Source: Methanolobus sp. (GTDB lineage: Archaea; Halobacteriota; Methanosarcinia; Methanosarcinales; Methanosarcinaceae). From it: a DNA stretch of 64,000 nt. The stretch's first letter is position 1. Every line of letters starts with the position of its first letter. The stretch lies in the NCBI RefSeq assembly GCF_016278365.1, contig NZ_JADQBZ010000018.1:1-64000 (forward strand). Direction: 5' to 3'. The notes beneath the pieces were generated by a model. The model had not been told where the DNA came from, ran no database searches, and worked only from the letters and a program-made list of their open reading frames with translations. Shown here in pieces: positions 54,389 through 63,048 of the stretch. The translations under genes were made by a program, and so were the position numbers.

Positions 54389-56299
54389 ATGCTTGTGGAA
54401 GAAAATAGGATATCGTATCATGAGTCAGTGCGTACAGCCTACAAGAGAATAAAAGATGACGGCATGACAAATATCTGGGACCGGTATGAGGCACAGGGGA
54501 TGGGCGGTGATCCTGACCGGAGATGTAGCTTCTGTCAGGGCGGGATGCGTTGTGACCTCTGTTCCAATGGTCCCTGCCGTGCCAATGCAGTAAAGGACAA
54601 GAGAGGAGTGTGCGGGATAACGGCCGATGGCATGGCAATGCGCATGATGCTTCTGCGAAATGTTATGGGGGCCTCTACCTACCAATACCATACTGCTCAG
54701 ACCATCAAGACCTTGAGAGCCACTGCCAGGGGCGAGACACCGTTTAAGATAGTCGAGGAAGATAAGCTGAGAAGCTTTGCGGGCAGGCTTGGGATTGATA
54801 GTTCCGGTCCGGTAAATGAGGTTGCTTTAAGGCTTTGTGGTCTTGTGGAAGAGGACTTTAACAGGGAATATGGGCAACCGAGCAGGATAGTTGAACTGCT
54901 TGCCCCGCAAGAACGCCAGCAATTATGGAAGAAGCTTGGCATTTTCCCCGGTGGCATCCACACCGAGATATTAAGGGCCACAAGCTCCTGCCTGACAAAC
55001 GTGGATGGGAATTACGTCAGCCTGGCCTTAAAGGCAATGAAGCTTGGAATAGCCATGGCATACCAGAGTCAGATCGTCAATGAATACTGTCAGGACATGA
55101 TCTTCGGGATACCCAGGCCGCATAATATGCGTGTGGACCTGGGGGTGCTGGACCCGGACTATGTAAACGTACTGCCCAACGGCCATGAACCTTTCCTTGG
55201 ATTTGCTATGGTCCAGCTTGCAAGACAGGCAGAGTGGCAGGAAAAGGCAAAGAGCATGGGTGCAAAGGGTCTCCGGATCATTGCAAATATAGAGACCGGC
55301 CAGGAAATGATCCAGAGGTGGGATATGGATGAGGTATTGTATGGTTTCACCGGGAACTGGATAATGCAGGAAGCAGTTATGGCAAGTGGTTGTGTGGATG
55401 TCTTTGTGTCGGATATGAACTGTTCCATGCCGATAGATCCTGTCTATGCCGAAAAGTACAGGTTCAAGCTCATCCCGGTAAGTGACCTGATATCATTTGA
55501 AGGAGTCACAGACCGCATTGAATACGTACCCGAAAAAGCAAGTGAGCAGGCGGCACAGCTGCTTCAGATGGGAATCGACAATTTCAAGGAGAGAAGGTCG
55601 ACCGTAGTGCCGATAACAGGACAACCTTTCAGTGAAGCTGTCGTGGGATTTTCTACTGAGAGCATAGTGGATGCGCTTGGCGGGAAACTTGATCCGCTTC
55701 TGGACGCCATCAAGGCGGGAACGCTGCGCGGGGTAGCGGGTCTTGTATCCTGTACCACTTTGCGGGATACGGGACAGGATAACCATAGCATCGATATTGC
55801 AAAGGAACTCATTAAACGGGATGTACTTGTACTCTCTATGGGATGCGGTAACGGTGCCATGCAGGTGGGGGGACTTTGCAGTCCTGAAGCCAAAGATCTT
55901 GCAGGTCCGGGGCTTCGGTCTGTCTGCGAGGCTCTGGGAATCCCGCCTGTACTGAGCTACGGGACATGTACCGACACCGGGAGACTGGCAGACCTGCTTG
56001 CTGCGGTTTCTGAGGGTCTTGGCGGGGTTGCGATTCCTGACCTGCCGGTGGTAGCGACAGCGCCTGAATATATGGAGCAGAAGGCTACCATAGATGCTGT
56101 CTTTGCCCTGGCCCTGGGACTTCATACGCATGTGAACCCGGTCCCGACGGTCACAGGTGGTCCGGACCTGGTAAAGTTGCTCACCCATGATTGCAAAGAC
56201 ATAACAGGAGGTCTCCTCAACGTAGAAACTGACAGTGTGAAAGCTGTTGATATGATGATGGAACACATCGAGGACAAGCGCAGGGTATTGGGTATTTGA
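54389..56299 (+). CDS. cooS: anaerobic CO dehydrogenase catalytic subunit CooS
   Basis: A 636-residue nickel CO dehydrogenase of the monofunctional CooS class, which interconverts CO and CO2. The N-terminal Cys set (CSFCQGGMRCDLCSNGPC...GVCG) supplies the D and B 4Fe-4S clusters. The Ni-Fe-S C-cluster ligands all have counterparts: His in NGHEPFLG, Cys in ASGCVDVF and DMNCSMP, C455 (LVSCTTL), C486 (SMGCGNG) and C527 (YGTCTDTGR), with Lys in MEQKAT. No cooF or cooC (nickel loading) is adjacent, and it is not part of the ACS/CODH cluster. The start is uncertain: ATG at 54389 has its SD too close, and the in-frame GTG at 54395 is better spaced from GAGGG. Confidence 0.85.
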   Translation: MLVEENRISYHESVRTAYKRIKDDGMTNIWDRYEAQGMGGDPDRRCSFCQGGMRCDLCSNGPCRANAVKDKRGVCGITADGMAMRMMLLRNVMGASTYQYHTAQTIKTLRATARGETPFKIVEEDKLRSFAGRLGIDSSGPVNEVALRLCGLVEEDFNREYGQPSRIVELLAPQERQQLWKKLGIFPGGIHTEILRATSSCLTNVDGNYVSLALKAMKLGIAMAYQSQIVNEYCQDMIFGIPRPHNMRVDLGVLDPDYVNVLPNGHEPFLGFAMVQLARQAEWQEKAKSMGAKGLRIIANIETGQEMIQRWDMDEVLYGFTGNWIMQEAVMASGCVDVFVSDMNCSMPIDPVYAEKYRFKLIPVSDLISFEGVTDRIEYVPEKASEQAAQLLQMGIDNFKERRSTVVPITGQPFSEAVVGFSTESIVDALGGKLDPLLDAIKAGTLRGVAGLVSCTTLRDTGQDNHSIDIAKELIKRDVLVLSMGCGNGAMQVGGLCSPEAKDLAGPGLRSVCEALGIPPVLSYGTCTDTGRLADLLAAVSEGLGGVAIPDLPVVATAPEYMEQKATIDAVFALALGLHTHVNPVPTVTGGPDLVKLLTHDCKDITGGLLNVETDSVKAVDMMMEHIEDKRRVLGI

Positions 56300-56555
56300 A
56301 AATAATTTGCCGGGCAGTATTCACTTGTTTTTATTTGTTTACCCGGGCAGTGATCCTGAAACCGCTGTCCTTCTTTTTTTGCCTGTACAAAACCTCTATT
56401 TTGGCCATAGAATATTGGGTTCACAGAGAATTCCTCAATAGCATTATTAGAATACCAAATGATAATGATGATTATTATAACTTTTTACATTTGTTAATAA
56501 AGTTTATATACATTCAAAAACACTGAGCAAATATCTGTAATGTTGGAGGTATGGT
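56300..56555. other. gap before the second PEF-CTERM gene
   Basis: AT-rich sequence; TTTATATAC near 56503-56511 is a probable TATA box about 45 bases before the ATG. No gene seen. Confidence 0.4.
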
Positions 56556-57185
56556 ATGAAATACGTATATTTGAAACAGATATTTTTAGTGTTGCTTGCA
56601 ACATTGATGGTAATTGGAACAGCATCAGCAGTAACTGCACCATATGCAAATGTAGAGCTTATCGAGGACGTTGAGTGTAGTCTTGATATATGGAGATATG
56701 GCAATGACAATGTCATAGGCCAGTACGATTCATATTTCAGCAGTTTAGTCTCAGGCAGTACGTGGACGGATGTAGACGGAAGACTTGCCGTGCTCGATGA
56801 GGATGGTTACATGCAGATAACCACACAAAACCCGACCGAATGCTTCTGCATCGTGTTCGCCAGTGACAGTAATGATGGATGGGCGAAGGTCTACGTGGAC
56901 GGGAACGAAGTATGGAGCGGTGATACGTGGGCTGATGTTGGTCTGACACAGGACATCAATGCACAGAAAATAAGGTCATTGAAGATCACAGACCTGGAAA
57001 ATACTGTGCACACTATCAAGATAAAGAATATTAATGTGGCAAATTGTCACAATGGTCATGTGACTATCTATAAATACGGTTACAACTGTCCTGAAACCAC
57101 TGAGATCCCCGAATTCCCGACAATTGCATTGCCAGTTGCAGCAATCCTTGGTCTTGCATTCATATTCCAGAGAAAGCAAGAGTAA
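56556..57185 (+). CDS. PEF-CTERM surface protein
   Basis: A 209-residue exported protein. A signal peptide (IFLVLLATLMVIGTASA) precedes a beta-rich, acidic domain with paired Cys (ECFCIVF, NCHNG, YNCPE), perhaps a jelly-roll fold, of unknown function. The C-terminus PEFPTIALPVAAILGLAF plus QRKQE is a PEF-CTERM archaeosortase signal. GGAGGT lies 6 bases before the ATG. A strong hairpin terminator follows. It shares only the sorting signal with the protein at 8604. Confidence 0.85.
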   Translation: MKYVYLKQIFLVLLATLMVIGTASAVTAPYANVELIEDVECSLDIWRYGNDNVIGQYDSYFSSLVSGSTWTDVDGRLAVLDEDGYMQITTQNPTECFCIVFASDSNDGWAKVYVDGNEVWSGDTWADVGLTQDINAQKIRSLKITDLENTVHTIKIKNINVANCHNGHVTIYKYGYNCPETTEIPEFPTIALPVAAILGLAFIFQRKQE

Positions 57186-57195
57186 GTGACAATTC

Positions 57196-57225
57196 ATGAA
57201 GCTCAACGAGCTTCATATCTTTTTT
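57196..57225 (+). terminator. terminator of the PEF-CTERM gene
   Basis: ATGAAGCTC-AAC-GAGCTTCAT stem followed by ATC and a run of six T. Confidence 0.8.
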
Positions 57226-57427
57226 ACTCTTTTGATGTGAGGAGCGCCTGGCAAGTGGCTGATATAGCTCTTTGTTTTCCCGGTTCTGGCAAAGCAGCGG
57301 GATAGCTGATGCATCGCCGGTTTTATCCCATCCCTGCAACCCTGCTCTTAAATAGTATCATCTATTATTATTTTAATAATTGAGGCCAACAGGTCAAAAG
57401 ATAAGAGTAACATAAGGAGTTCATGCT

Positions 57428-57895
57428 ATGGAGAACAAGCAAAGGTTAACACGCAGCAGGGATGACCGTATGCTTGCAGGGGTGGCGGGAGGTATCGGAA
57501 AATATTTCGATACGGACCCGACCCTTGTAAGGCTAATCTTTGTCATTGCTGCTTTTGCAACTGACGGGCTCGTGATATGGGTATACATACTCATGGCAAT
57601 AATCGTCCCTGAAGAAGAGAAAACGAAAAAGGTACTCCGGGTAGATCCCGAAGATAATGGACCGGTCCCGGAAGATGAAGGGGTGGTCTTGATAGGTGAG
57701 CAGTCATCAGGGGAAGTGGAACCGAAAAAAGATACAGTTGATCCGGCAGTCTGGCTTGGAATCGGACTTATTCTGCTGGGTACTTTCTTTCTGCTATCCA
57801 GGCTGGGCCTGTTCTGGTGGTTCAACTGGGGGATCATGTGGCCGTTACTTATTGTGCTTGTCGGCATATGGATAATACTTCGACGCCGCAGGTGA
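57428..57895 (+). CDS. PspC-domain membrane protein
   Basis: A 155-residue protein. The N-terminal PspC domain (LTRSRDDRMLAGVAGGIGKYFDTDPTLVRL then a membrane helix) is followed by an acidic linker and a second hydrophobic half of LiaI-LiaF type (WLGIGLILLGTFFLLSR...WPLLIVLVGIWIILRRRR). Bacterial PspC works in membrane-stress control; in archaea the role is not established. AAGGAG lies 8 bases before the ATG. It is coupled to the next gene, whose SD overlaps its stop. Confidence 0.8.
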   Translation: MENKQRLTRSRDDRMLAGVAGGIGKYFDTDPTLVRLIFVIAAFATDGLVIWVYILMAIIVPEEEKTKKVLRVDPEDNGPVPEDEGVVLIGEQSSGEVEPKKDTVDPAVWLGIGLILLGTFFLLSRLGLFWWFNWGIMWPLLIVLVGIWIILRRRR

Positions 57896-57899
57896 GCTT

Positions 57900-58247
57900 A
57901 TGAAACACCGCAACGGCATCATGGACGGCCTGGTGCTCATCGCAGCCGGCGTCCTGCTCCTGGCCGGTAATTTCAATATGCTGCCCACTGGATTCTGGTG
58001 GGCTATACTTGAAATGTGGCCGGTGATATTTATCATGACAGGCCTGGATGTGATGGCGAGCTATATGAAATCAGACATTGCAGCCTGGTTTTTGTTCGCT
58101 TGTGAGGTGCTGGTCCTGGTGGCGGTCATATGGATAGCGTGGACTTATCCTTCTGCACAGGCTCCTGAGTTCCTGCAGTATTTCCCGTTCATAGATGTCT
58201 TGGAGAACCTGGCGGAAGGCTTTGGGGTCACATGGCCGGGAAGCTGA
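57900..58247 (+). CDS. small membrane protein paired with the PspC-domain protein
   Basis: A 115-residue protein with four hydrophobic segments: DGLVLIAAGVLLLAGNF, MWPVIFIMTGLDVM, FLFACEVLVLVAVIWIAW and a less hydrophobic end. The first half resembles the LiaI-LiaF-type membrane region of the preceding gene. The ATG lies 4 bases after that gene's stop, and AGGTGA serves as SD while containing the upstream stop. Probably acts in the same membrane-stress function. Confidence 0.7.
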   Translation: MKHRNGIMDGLVLIAAGVLLLAGNFNMLPTGFWWAILEMWPVIFIMTGLDVMASYMKSDIAAWFLFACEVLVLVAVIWIAWTYPSAQAPEFLQYFPFIDVLENLAEGFGVTWPGS

Positions 58248-58293
58248 TGGGCCTGCGTTCATCCACTTCTGATCATTGACGTTGGGCTGGAAT

Positions 58294-58326
58294 GCCGGTT
58301 ATGAGGCCGGTTATGAGGCCGGTTAT
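58294..58326. repeat. short tandem repeat, 12-base unit
   Basis: GCCGGTTATGAG occurs twice and then partially (GCCGGTTAT). The last copy overlaps the stop codon of the prenyltransferase gene at 58323. No function is evident. Confidence 0.6.
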
Positions 58327-59243
58327 CCTACAAAATAGTCAATAGTGATAGACAATGCATATATCAGCAAGCTGGCATGGAACAGAGGGAGAGCCTTCTG
58401 TCCGGCTTCAGGACTTTTTCCTTTAAGAATGAGGAGATTTGCTGCAATGAGCAGCATCAAGGCCAGTATGAACCCATAGAAAGCGATGGTTCCAAGTCTT
58501 TCCATGAACTGCGTTGCTATAAGAATATGGAAGATGGTGAAACCCAGTATCCAGTATGCTGTGCCCTTAAGTCCGTATAACACGGTCACCGAGTTCATCT
58601 TTCTTGCTTTGTCGTTCAGTATGTCTGCAAGATCGTTTACACCCAGATGTGCCAGGGCCCACGGATACAGGAAAATGAAATACAGGAGTGCAGTGCTGTC
58701 CGGGCTGCCATAGCAGAGATATCCTGCAACTGGAAAGAGGGCCAGGTCCGTCCTGCCTGCCAGCTGAGCAATGGGATACCTTTGATCCCTTTTCTTTACC
58801 TGATAAAAATATTCTGCACAGTAGGAGTATCCCATCAGGACCAGCACATAAATAGAATTGGGATATGGAAGTGTCAGTATCAATAAAGTTGTAAGTATGA
58901 CCAGCAGGGTGAATAGCAGAAGAGCATTTTTCTGGTCTATCTGTCCGGATGGGATCGGCCTGCTTCCAAACGGCCTCCAATACCTTGTGAGCCTGTCAAA
59001 CTCTACATCAAGCCTGTCTTTTTTCCTGTCCACATAATCATTGAGCACAAGGCCGGCTTCAAATCCCATAAGCCCGATGAGTGCAGCTTTGAGTGTCAGC
59101 TGCCATGAAAATCCTCCAATTTCCTCAAAGGCGAGCATCAGTCCTGAACAGAATAAGAGCGGCCAGACAAAAAAGAAGTGTGCTCTTGTAAGGTCAATAT
59201 ATGCTTTTAGGACACTCTTTCCGGGCACCATATCAGACAGCAC
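58323..59243 (-). CDS. UbiA-family prenyltransferase
   Basis: A 306-residue membrane enzyme with about nine helices and both Asp-rich motifs of the UbiA family: LNDYVDRKKDRLD and VNDLADILNDKARK. It transfers a prenyl chain to an acceptor; in archaea the family makes membrane lipids, heme or quinone precursors. The acceptor cannot be told. RPFGSRPIPSGQI resembles the geranylgeranylglyceryl phosphate group. The start is uncertain: GTG at 59243 or ATG at 59231, both near AGGAG. It is monocistronic. Confidence 0.75.
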   Translation of the reverse strand: MLSDMVPGKSVLKAYIDLTRAHFFFVWPLLFCSGLMLAFEEIGGFSWQLTLKAALIGLMGFEAGLVLNDYVDRKKDRLDVEFDRLTRYWRPFGSRPIPSGQIDQKNALLLFTLLVILTTLLILTLPYPNSIYVLVLMGYSYCAEYFYQVKKRDQRYPIAQLAGRTDLALFPVAGYLCYGSPDSTALLYFIFLYPWALAHLGVNDLADILNDKARKMNSVTVLYGLKGTAYWILGFTIFHILIATQFMERLGTIAFYGFILALMLLIAANLLILKGKSPEAGQKALPLFHASLLIYALSITIDYFVG

Positions 59244-59378
59244 ACTCCTGGTTGATGCAAATAGAAGATTATGTGGTTCCGGTAGTTATTTTAAATTTTT
59301 GCTATGTTGGTTTGCAGAAATGCTCATGGGATGCATATCTCACAAGGTCAGCCACACAGAGCACACAGGGCACACAGG

Positions 59379-59440
59379 GTTTACAGAGAATCTCTTGTGT
59401 CTCCTTCTTACGATGTTAACTCTTTGTGTTCTCTGTAAAC
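59379..59440. repeat. inverted repeat GTTTACAGAGAA / TTCTCTGTAAAC
   Basis: Perfect 12-bp arms separated by 38 bases, preceded by CACACAG-type repeats (59353-59378) that extend the pairing imperfectly. It lies in the 273-base gap 59244-59516, which holds no gene. It may form a long hairpin or be a mobile-repeat remnant. Confidence 0.6.
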
Positions 59441-59516
59441 TTGGTGGTTCAGTCTTTTTCCCCGAACCTTCCAACCTTGCACACATTGAAGTAGTATAAA
59501 TACCATATATATACAC

Positions 59517-59810
59517 ATGGCCACAGAAATGGAAAAAAGAGTTGCAGAGAAGCAAAACCGGATGCATGAGAAACGATTGAGTAATATTTGCCTGGTCTCT
59601 TCTCTCTCTTCTGATGAAATAATGGATCAGCACTTACCAACGGATAAAACTTCACAATGGTATAATGAGAACTGCATTGGGACCGACGAGATTCCTAAGA
59701 ATACTGTAATAGGCACTCGTGGAGGCACATTATTCTATACCCGCAATGGAAAAATAATGAGGTCCGAATCGTCTGTACAGGGAGCTCTTAAACTTACGTA
59801 TAAGAAGTGA
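59517..59810 (+). CDS. hypothetical protein
   Basis: A 97-residue frame. The N-terminus is polar and rich in Lys and Glu; the C-terminal part (NTVIGTRGGTLFYTRNGKIMR) could be a small beta domain. No SD is seen, but TAGTATAAATACC lies about 20 bases before the ATG, compatible with a leaderless transcript. I do not recognise it, and coding status is moderate. Confidence 0.4.
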   Translation: MATEMEKRVAEKQNRMHEKRLSNICLVSSLSSDEIMDQHLPTDKTSQWYNENCIGTDEIPKNTVIGTRGGTLFYTRNGKIMRSESSVQGALKLTYKK

Positions 59811-59921
59811 TTCGGATAGTTCACCCCAACCCGCATTTGTGTTTCCTGCAGCAAGTAGTGCTCAGGGAATCGCATATACATATCTAAACTGACTTCTCCT
59901 GCGATCAATTCGTGGAAATGG

Positions 59922-60311
59922 TTATTTCCAGTGTATGCGGTTCTGTTGTCCCGGTTTGTGTGCTCCAGGTGAATTTGAAGTTTCAAGTTTCTTAAGAATG
60001 TTATCCTTGTAAGCCTGTATCGCATCTGCAACAGTACCTTCAATGAAGGGTAAAACATCTATATTCTTTGCTGTGAGCATTGAAAAGGCTTTAGCTCCAA
60101 CACTCCCTGTAATGAGTGCATCTATATCCCTGGTTATGATAAGATTAGCTGCCTGGACGCCTGCGCCACTGGAAGCAGAAGTTGTTGTATTCCTGACACT
60201 ATCAAATTCCATAGAATCAGCATCTACAATGACAAAGTACAAACACCTTCCAAAATGGGGATCCACCGGTGAATCCAGACTGGCCGATAAGGCTGTTACG
60301 CATATCTTCAT
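59922..60311 (-). CDS. NifX/NafY-type dinitrogenase iron-molybdenum cofactor domain protein
   Basis: A 129-residue protein of the small NifX/NifB-C-terminal-like family: MKICVTALSASLDSPVDPHFGRC, then FVIVDADSM, then GAGVQAANLIITRDIDALITGSVGAKAF. Such proteins bind metal clusters; stand-alone copies are common in methanogens, with no fixed role. The last about 20 residues are polar and unstructured. It has no nif genes nearby. Confidence 0.8.
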   Translation of the reverse strand: MKICVTALSASLDSPVDPHFGRCLYFVIVDADSMEFDSVRNTTTSASSGAGVQAANLIITRDIDALITGSVGAKAFSMLTAKNIDVLPFIEGTVADAIQAYKDNILKKLETSNSPGAHKPGQQNRIHWK

Positions 60312-60497
60312 TTAGAATTCTCCATTTTACATGTTTCTATTGGCGTATATTAAGATCTATCTGTCCTCTCAAATCTCCATCATATTACTCATGTGAGAGG
60401 AAATATAAAAAGATATTTCAAAACCATTATATCACTTGGCACAACAATTAATCCTCGCTACAAAAAAGCCGCCTTCGGGCAGATCTGGTGATCATCA

Positions 60498-60743
60498 GTC
60501 AACTACCCATCCCCTAAAGGGAATGGGCTTGTGAAGACAAGTTCAGGTTGACTAGCCTCAGTAATTGTTTGTAAAGAACAAGAACTACGTTATCCCGGTC
60601 ATAACACCTACGGATGTAAATCCTAGTCTGTAGCTCTGTTGTATGTGATTAAACAGTTCTGATGGGTAGGAACAGTGTTGCATGCTTAACAAGCCAGGAT
60701 AACATTGGCGAAGGATTACAACTCCTAAACGGAGATAGACAGA
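60498..60743 (+). ncRNA. predicted IscB omega-RNA scaffold
   Basis: About 246 non-coding bases directly before iscB, rich in pairings: GTCAAC (60498-60503) with GTTGAC (60547-60552), enclosing CCCATCCC / GGGAATGGG and CTTGT-GAAG-ACAAG. Further stems are GGAT-GTAA-ATCC, GCCA...TTGGC and CTCC-TAAAC-GGAG. IscB omega-RNAs lie upstream of the gene with the guide at the 5' end, so the guide would be the 16-20 bases just before 60498. Position and pairings are seen; function is inferred from the family. Confidence 0.65.
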
Positions 60744-62000
60744 ATGTTAGTCTACATAATTAACAAACATGGAAGACCATTAATGTCCTGTTCGCCAGGG
60801 AAAGCAAGGAAACTGCTGAAAGCAGGAAAGGCTAAAGTTGTAAAGCGGGAGCCTTTTACACTACAGCTACTTTACGGTAGCAGTGGATATACACAACCCG
60901 TTGTTCTGGGAGTGGATGCTGGAAGCAAATTCATTGGTCTTTCTGCAACGACTGAGAACAAAGAACTTTTCTCATCGGAAGTACAGCTAAGAACAGATGT
61001 AACAGAACTGATATCAACAAAAAGAGAATTAAGGAAGACTCGAAGAAATAGGAAAACAAGATACAGACAGCCCAGATTCAATAACAGAACGAAATCAAAG
61101 AAACCAGGGTGGATAGCTCCGACTATAAGGAACAGGATTGATGCTCATCTAAAAGTGATCGAGAACATTCATAAGATACTGCCAATAACAGCCATTGTTG
61201 TTGAGACTGCTTCTTTTGATATTCAGAAGATCAGGAACCCGGATATTTCAGGAATCGAATACCAGGAAGGAGAACAGCTTGGATTCTGGAATGTCAGAGA
61301 ATATGTACTGTTCAGAGATGATCATACTTGCCAACATTGTAAGGGAAAATCAAAAGATCATATACTTAATGTCCATCACATTGAATCAAGAAAAACAGGA
61401 GGAAACAGACCAGATAACCTGTTAACCTTATGTGAAACATGTCATGACCAATACCATAAAGGAAAGATAACCCTGAACCTACAGAAGATCAATGGATTCA
61501 AGCATCAGACATTCATGGGTATAATGAGGAACTATTTGCTTAAGGAACTCAAAGCAAAGTATCAGGATGTAAGAAATACCTTCGGATACATTACCAAGAA
61601 TACCAGGATACAGAACAACCTGCCGAAATCACATCGAACTGATGCATTCTGCATCGCAGGGAACATTCGGGCAGAAAGACTTCCTTATTATTTCCTGCAA
61701 AAGCAAATGCGTAAGCATAACAGGCAGATCCATAAGACAAATCCATCAAAAAATGGCATACGAAAACTAAACCAAGCTCCTTATATAGTTGAGGGATTCA
61801 GATTATTTGACAAAGTACTCTACAATAATATCAAATGTTTCATATTCGGCAGAAGGAAATCAGGATACTTTGATCTCAGGACACTATCAGGAGAAATCAT
61901 TCATCGTTCAGCTAAATGCAAAGAACTTATATTATTGACAGCCAGACGAACACTACTTATGGAAGTAAAATGGAGTGACGCAATTCCTCCCATCCCCTAA
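60744..62000 (+). CDS. iscB: IscB RNA-guided endonuclease
   Basis: A 418-residue IscB, the nuclease type from which Cas9 descends. A PLMP domain opens it (GRPLMSCSPGKARKLLKAGKAKV). RuvC-I has D58 (GVDAGSK), followed by an Arg-rich bridge helix (REL..TRRNRKTRYRQPRF). RuvC-II has E154 (VVETASF). The HNH domain has zinc Cys C196/C199 and C230/C233 with H211/H212, N225 and H234. RuvC-III has H297 and D300 (SHRTDAF). All catalytic positions are intact, so both strands could be cut. A C-terminal part binds RNA and the target-adjacent motif. The start ATG follows the omega-RNA region directly; the stop lies inside the right-end hairpin. Confidence 0.9.
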   Translation: MLVYIINKHGRPLMSCSPGKARKLLKAGKAKVVKREPFTLQLLYGSSGYTQPVVLGVDAGSKFIGLSATTENKELFSSEVQLRTDVTELISTKRELRKTRRNRKTRYRQPRFNNRTKSKKPGWIAPTIRNRIDAHLKVIENIHKILPITAIVVETASFDIQKIRNPDISGIEYQEGEQLGFWNVREYVLFRDDHTCQHCKGKSKDHILNVHHIESRKTGGNRPDNLLTLCETCHDQYHKGKITLNLQKINGFKHQTFMGIMRNYLLKELKAKYQDVRNTFGYITKNTRIQNNLPKSHRTDAFCIAGNIRAERLPYYFLQKQMRKHNRQIHKTNPSKNGIRKLNQAPYIVEGFRLFDKVLYNNIKCFIFGRRKSGYFDLRTLSGEIIHRSAKCKELILLTARRTLLMEVKWSDAIPPIP

Positions 62001-62083
62001 AGGGAATGGGTTTCCTTGCTTAGTCTTTATGAAATGTGCTATTTGTAATGGTAATCTTTGCCGGATCTCTTATTCCTGCGAGT

Positions 62084-62422
62084 TTACTTTGCCTCCTCTA
62101 CATTCGCAAGAAAACCTTCCCCTCTTGGTGACAGCTGATACATCGCCGGTTCCGAATCCTTTACTTTGTCAATATACAGTGCATTTTCCAGCATGTCCAG
62201 ATGGAACTTTGACTCTGATCTGCTAAGGTTGAGTTTGTCACCGATCTCTTCTATGCTAAGAGAGCTGCCGTTCAGAGCTTTCAGGATCTTACGGCGTGTC
62301 GGATTTTGCAGGGTCCTGAGACCAATTGCATGATCTTCGGTAGGGTTTGCCTTTAGCTTTCCTTCCTCTTTTAATTTATTCATCCACTCATGTTTTTTCT
62401 TAGCAGGGTCTTCTCCGGTCAT
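62084..62422 (-). CDS. ArsR-type winged-helix regulator
   Basis: A 112-residue transcription regulator. The HTH core is LQNPTRRKILKAL, LSIEEIGDKLNLSRSESKFHLDMLEN and a wing (MYQLSPRGEGFL). The Lys-rich N-terminal stretch is unusual for the family. No Cys metal site is seen, so the signal is not a thiol-bound metal. I chose the ATG at 62422 because GGTGA lies 5 bases upstream; another ATG is at 62437. Repeats in its promoter suggest autoregulation. Confidence 0.75.
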   Translation of the reverse strand: MTGEDPAKKKHEWMNKLKEEGKLKANPTEDHAIGLRTLQNPTRRKILKALNGSSLSIEEIGDKLNLSRSESKFHLDMLENALYIDKVKDSEPAMYQLSPRGEGFLANVEEAK

Positions 62423-62446
62423 TTTGTCACCTTCCATCTTACTTAA

Positions 62447-62496
62447 TATCGCTTTATTAACTTTATATCGCTTTATAGCAATTTTGTTCTATAAAG
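62447..62496 (-). promoter_or_regulatory. candidate operator of the ArsR-type gene
   Basis: TATCGCTTTAT is directly repeated at 62447-62457 and 62466-62476. An overlapping inverted repeat has CTTTATAG (62471-62478) and CTATAAAG (62489-62496). They lie 25-75 bases before the start codon, where an autoregulator would bind. Confidence 0.5.
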
Positions 62497-62577
62497 TTGT
62501 GGGATAATCAAAGATAAGGTGCCTGGAGGTCATTATTGTATTGACAAGCAGGCGCCCATCTGTGAATATAAGTTCCG

Positions 62578-63048
62578 TCACTTCACCCGGTTGCCGTATA
62601 TCTTCTGCAAAGTATCCTTTGGATCAAAGTCGGTCTTGAATTTCAGCTTATCTGAACCGGACAGGATATTGATTTCCCATGTAATGGAAGAACTATCATT
62701 GTCGTCGTAGCTGACCTTCTTTTTTATCTTTATGGAGTTAATACCAGCGTTTTGGACAGAGTAATTCGCCGGACTTTCCGCCAGAACTTCTTGTGCGTTC
62801 ATCCCGGCATACCTTTCAGCATAGTTGAAAGATCCCTTCATCTGTGCGCCCCACTGTCCAAAAAAGCCTTTTCCTTCAGCTTTTGCCTGGTCACGGGACT
62901 CCTGGACAACCTGCTTCATCAATTCATTTGTTACCTTGGCAAATATGGTCGTATCAGGGGTTGCAACAAGTGTGAACATGTCGTAAGACATACCCAGCAT
63001 TTTACTTTTTTTCATATTTGGAACAATACCGATCACTTCATCGTTCAT
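62578..63048 (-). CDS. conserved protein of unknown function
   Basis: A 156-residue soluble protein: MNDEVIGIVPNMKKSKMLGMSYDMFTLVATPD at the start, a central helical stretch (ELMKQVVQESRDQAKAEGKG) and a C-terminal beta part (LKFKTDFDPKDTLQKIYGNRVK). The layout resembles a split PH-like domain with a helical insert, but I cannot assign a family. I chose the ATG at 63048 with GGAGGG 6 bases upstream; the frame opens at 63066. Confidence 0.6.
   Translation of the reverse strand: MNDEVIGIVPNMKKSKMLGMSYDMFTLVATPDTTIFAKVTNELMKQVVQESRDQAKAEGKGFFGQWGAQMKGSFNYAERYAGMNAQEVLAESPANYSVQNAGINSIKIKKKVSYDDNDSSSITWEINILSGSDKLKFKTDFDPKDTLQKIYGNRVK

Larger units (their letters stand above)
60498..62025 (+). 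mobile_element. IscB-encoding IS605-type element
   Basis: The same hairpin, CCCATCCCCTAAAGGGAATGGG, occurs at both ends (60507-60526 and 61989-62010). It encloses an omega-RNA region and iscB. The left end reads GTCAACTACCC; the right part continues TTTCCTTGCTTAG. No tnpA is present. The exact right boundary is uncertain by some 15 bases. Confidence 0.75.

Noticed and set aside
55493-56266. 257-codon minus-strand open frame
   Set aside because: Antisense to cooS over conserved cluster-binding segments; no start signal or motif.
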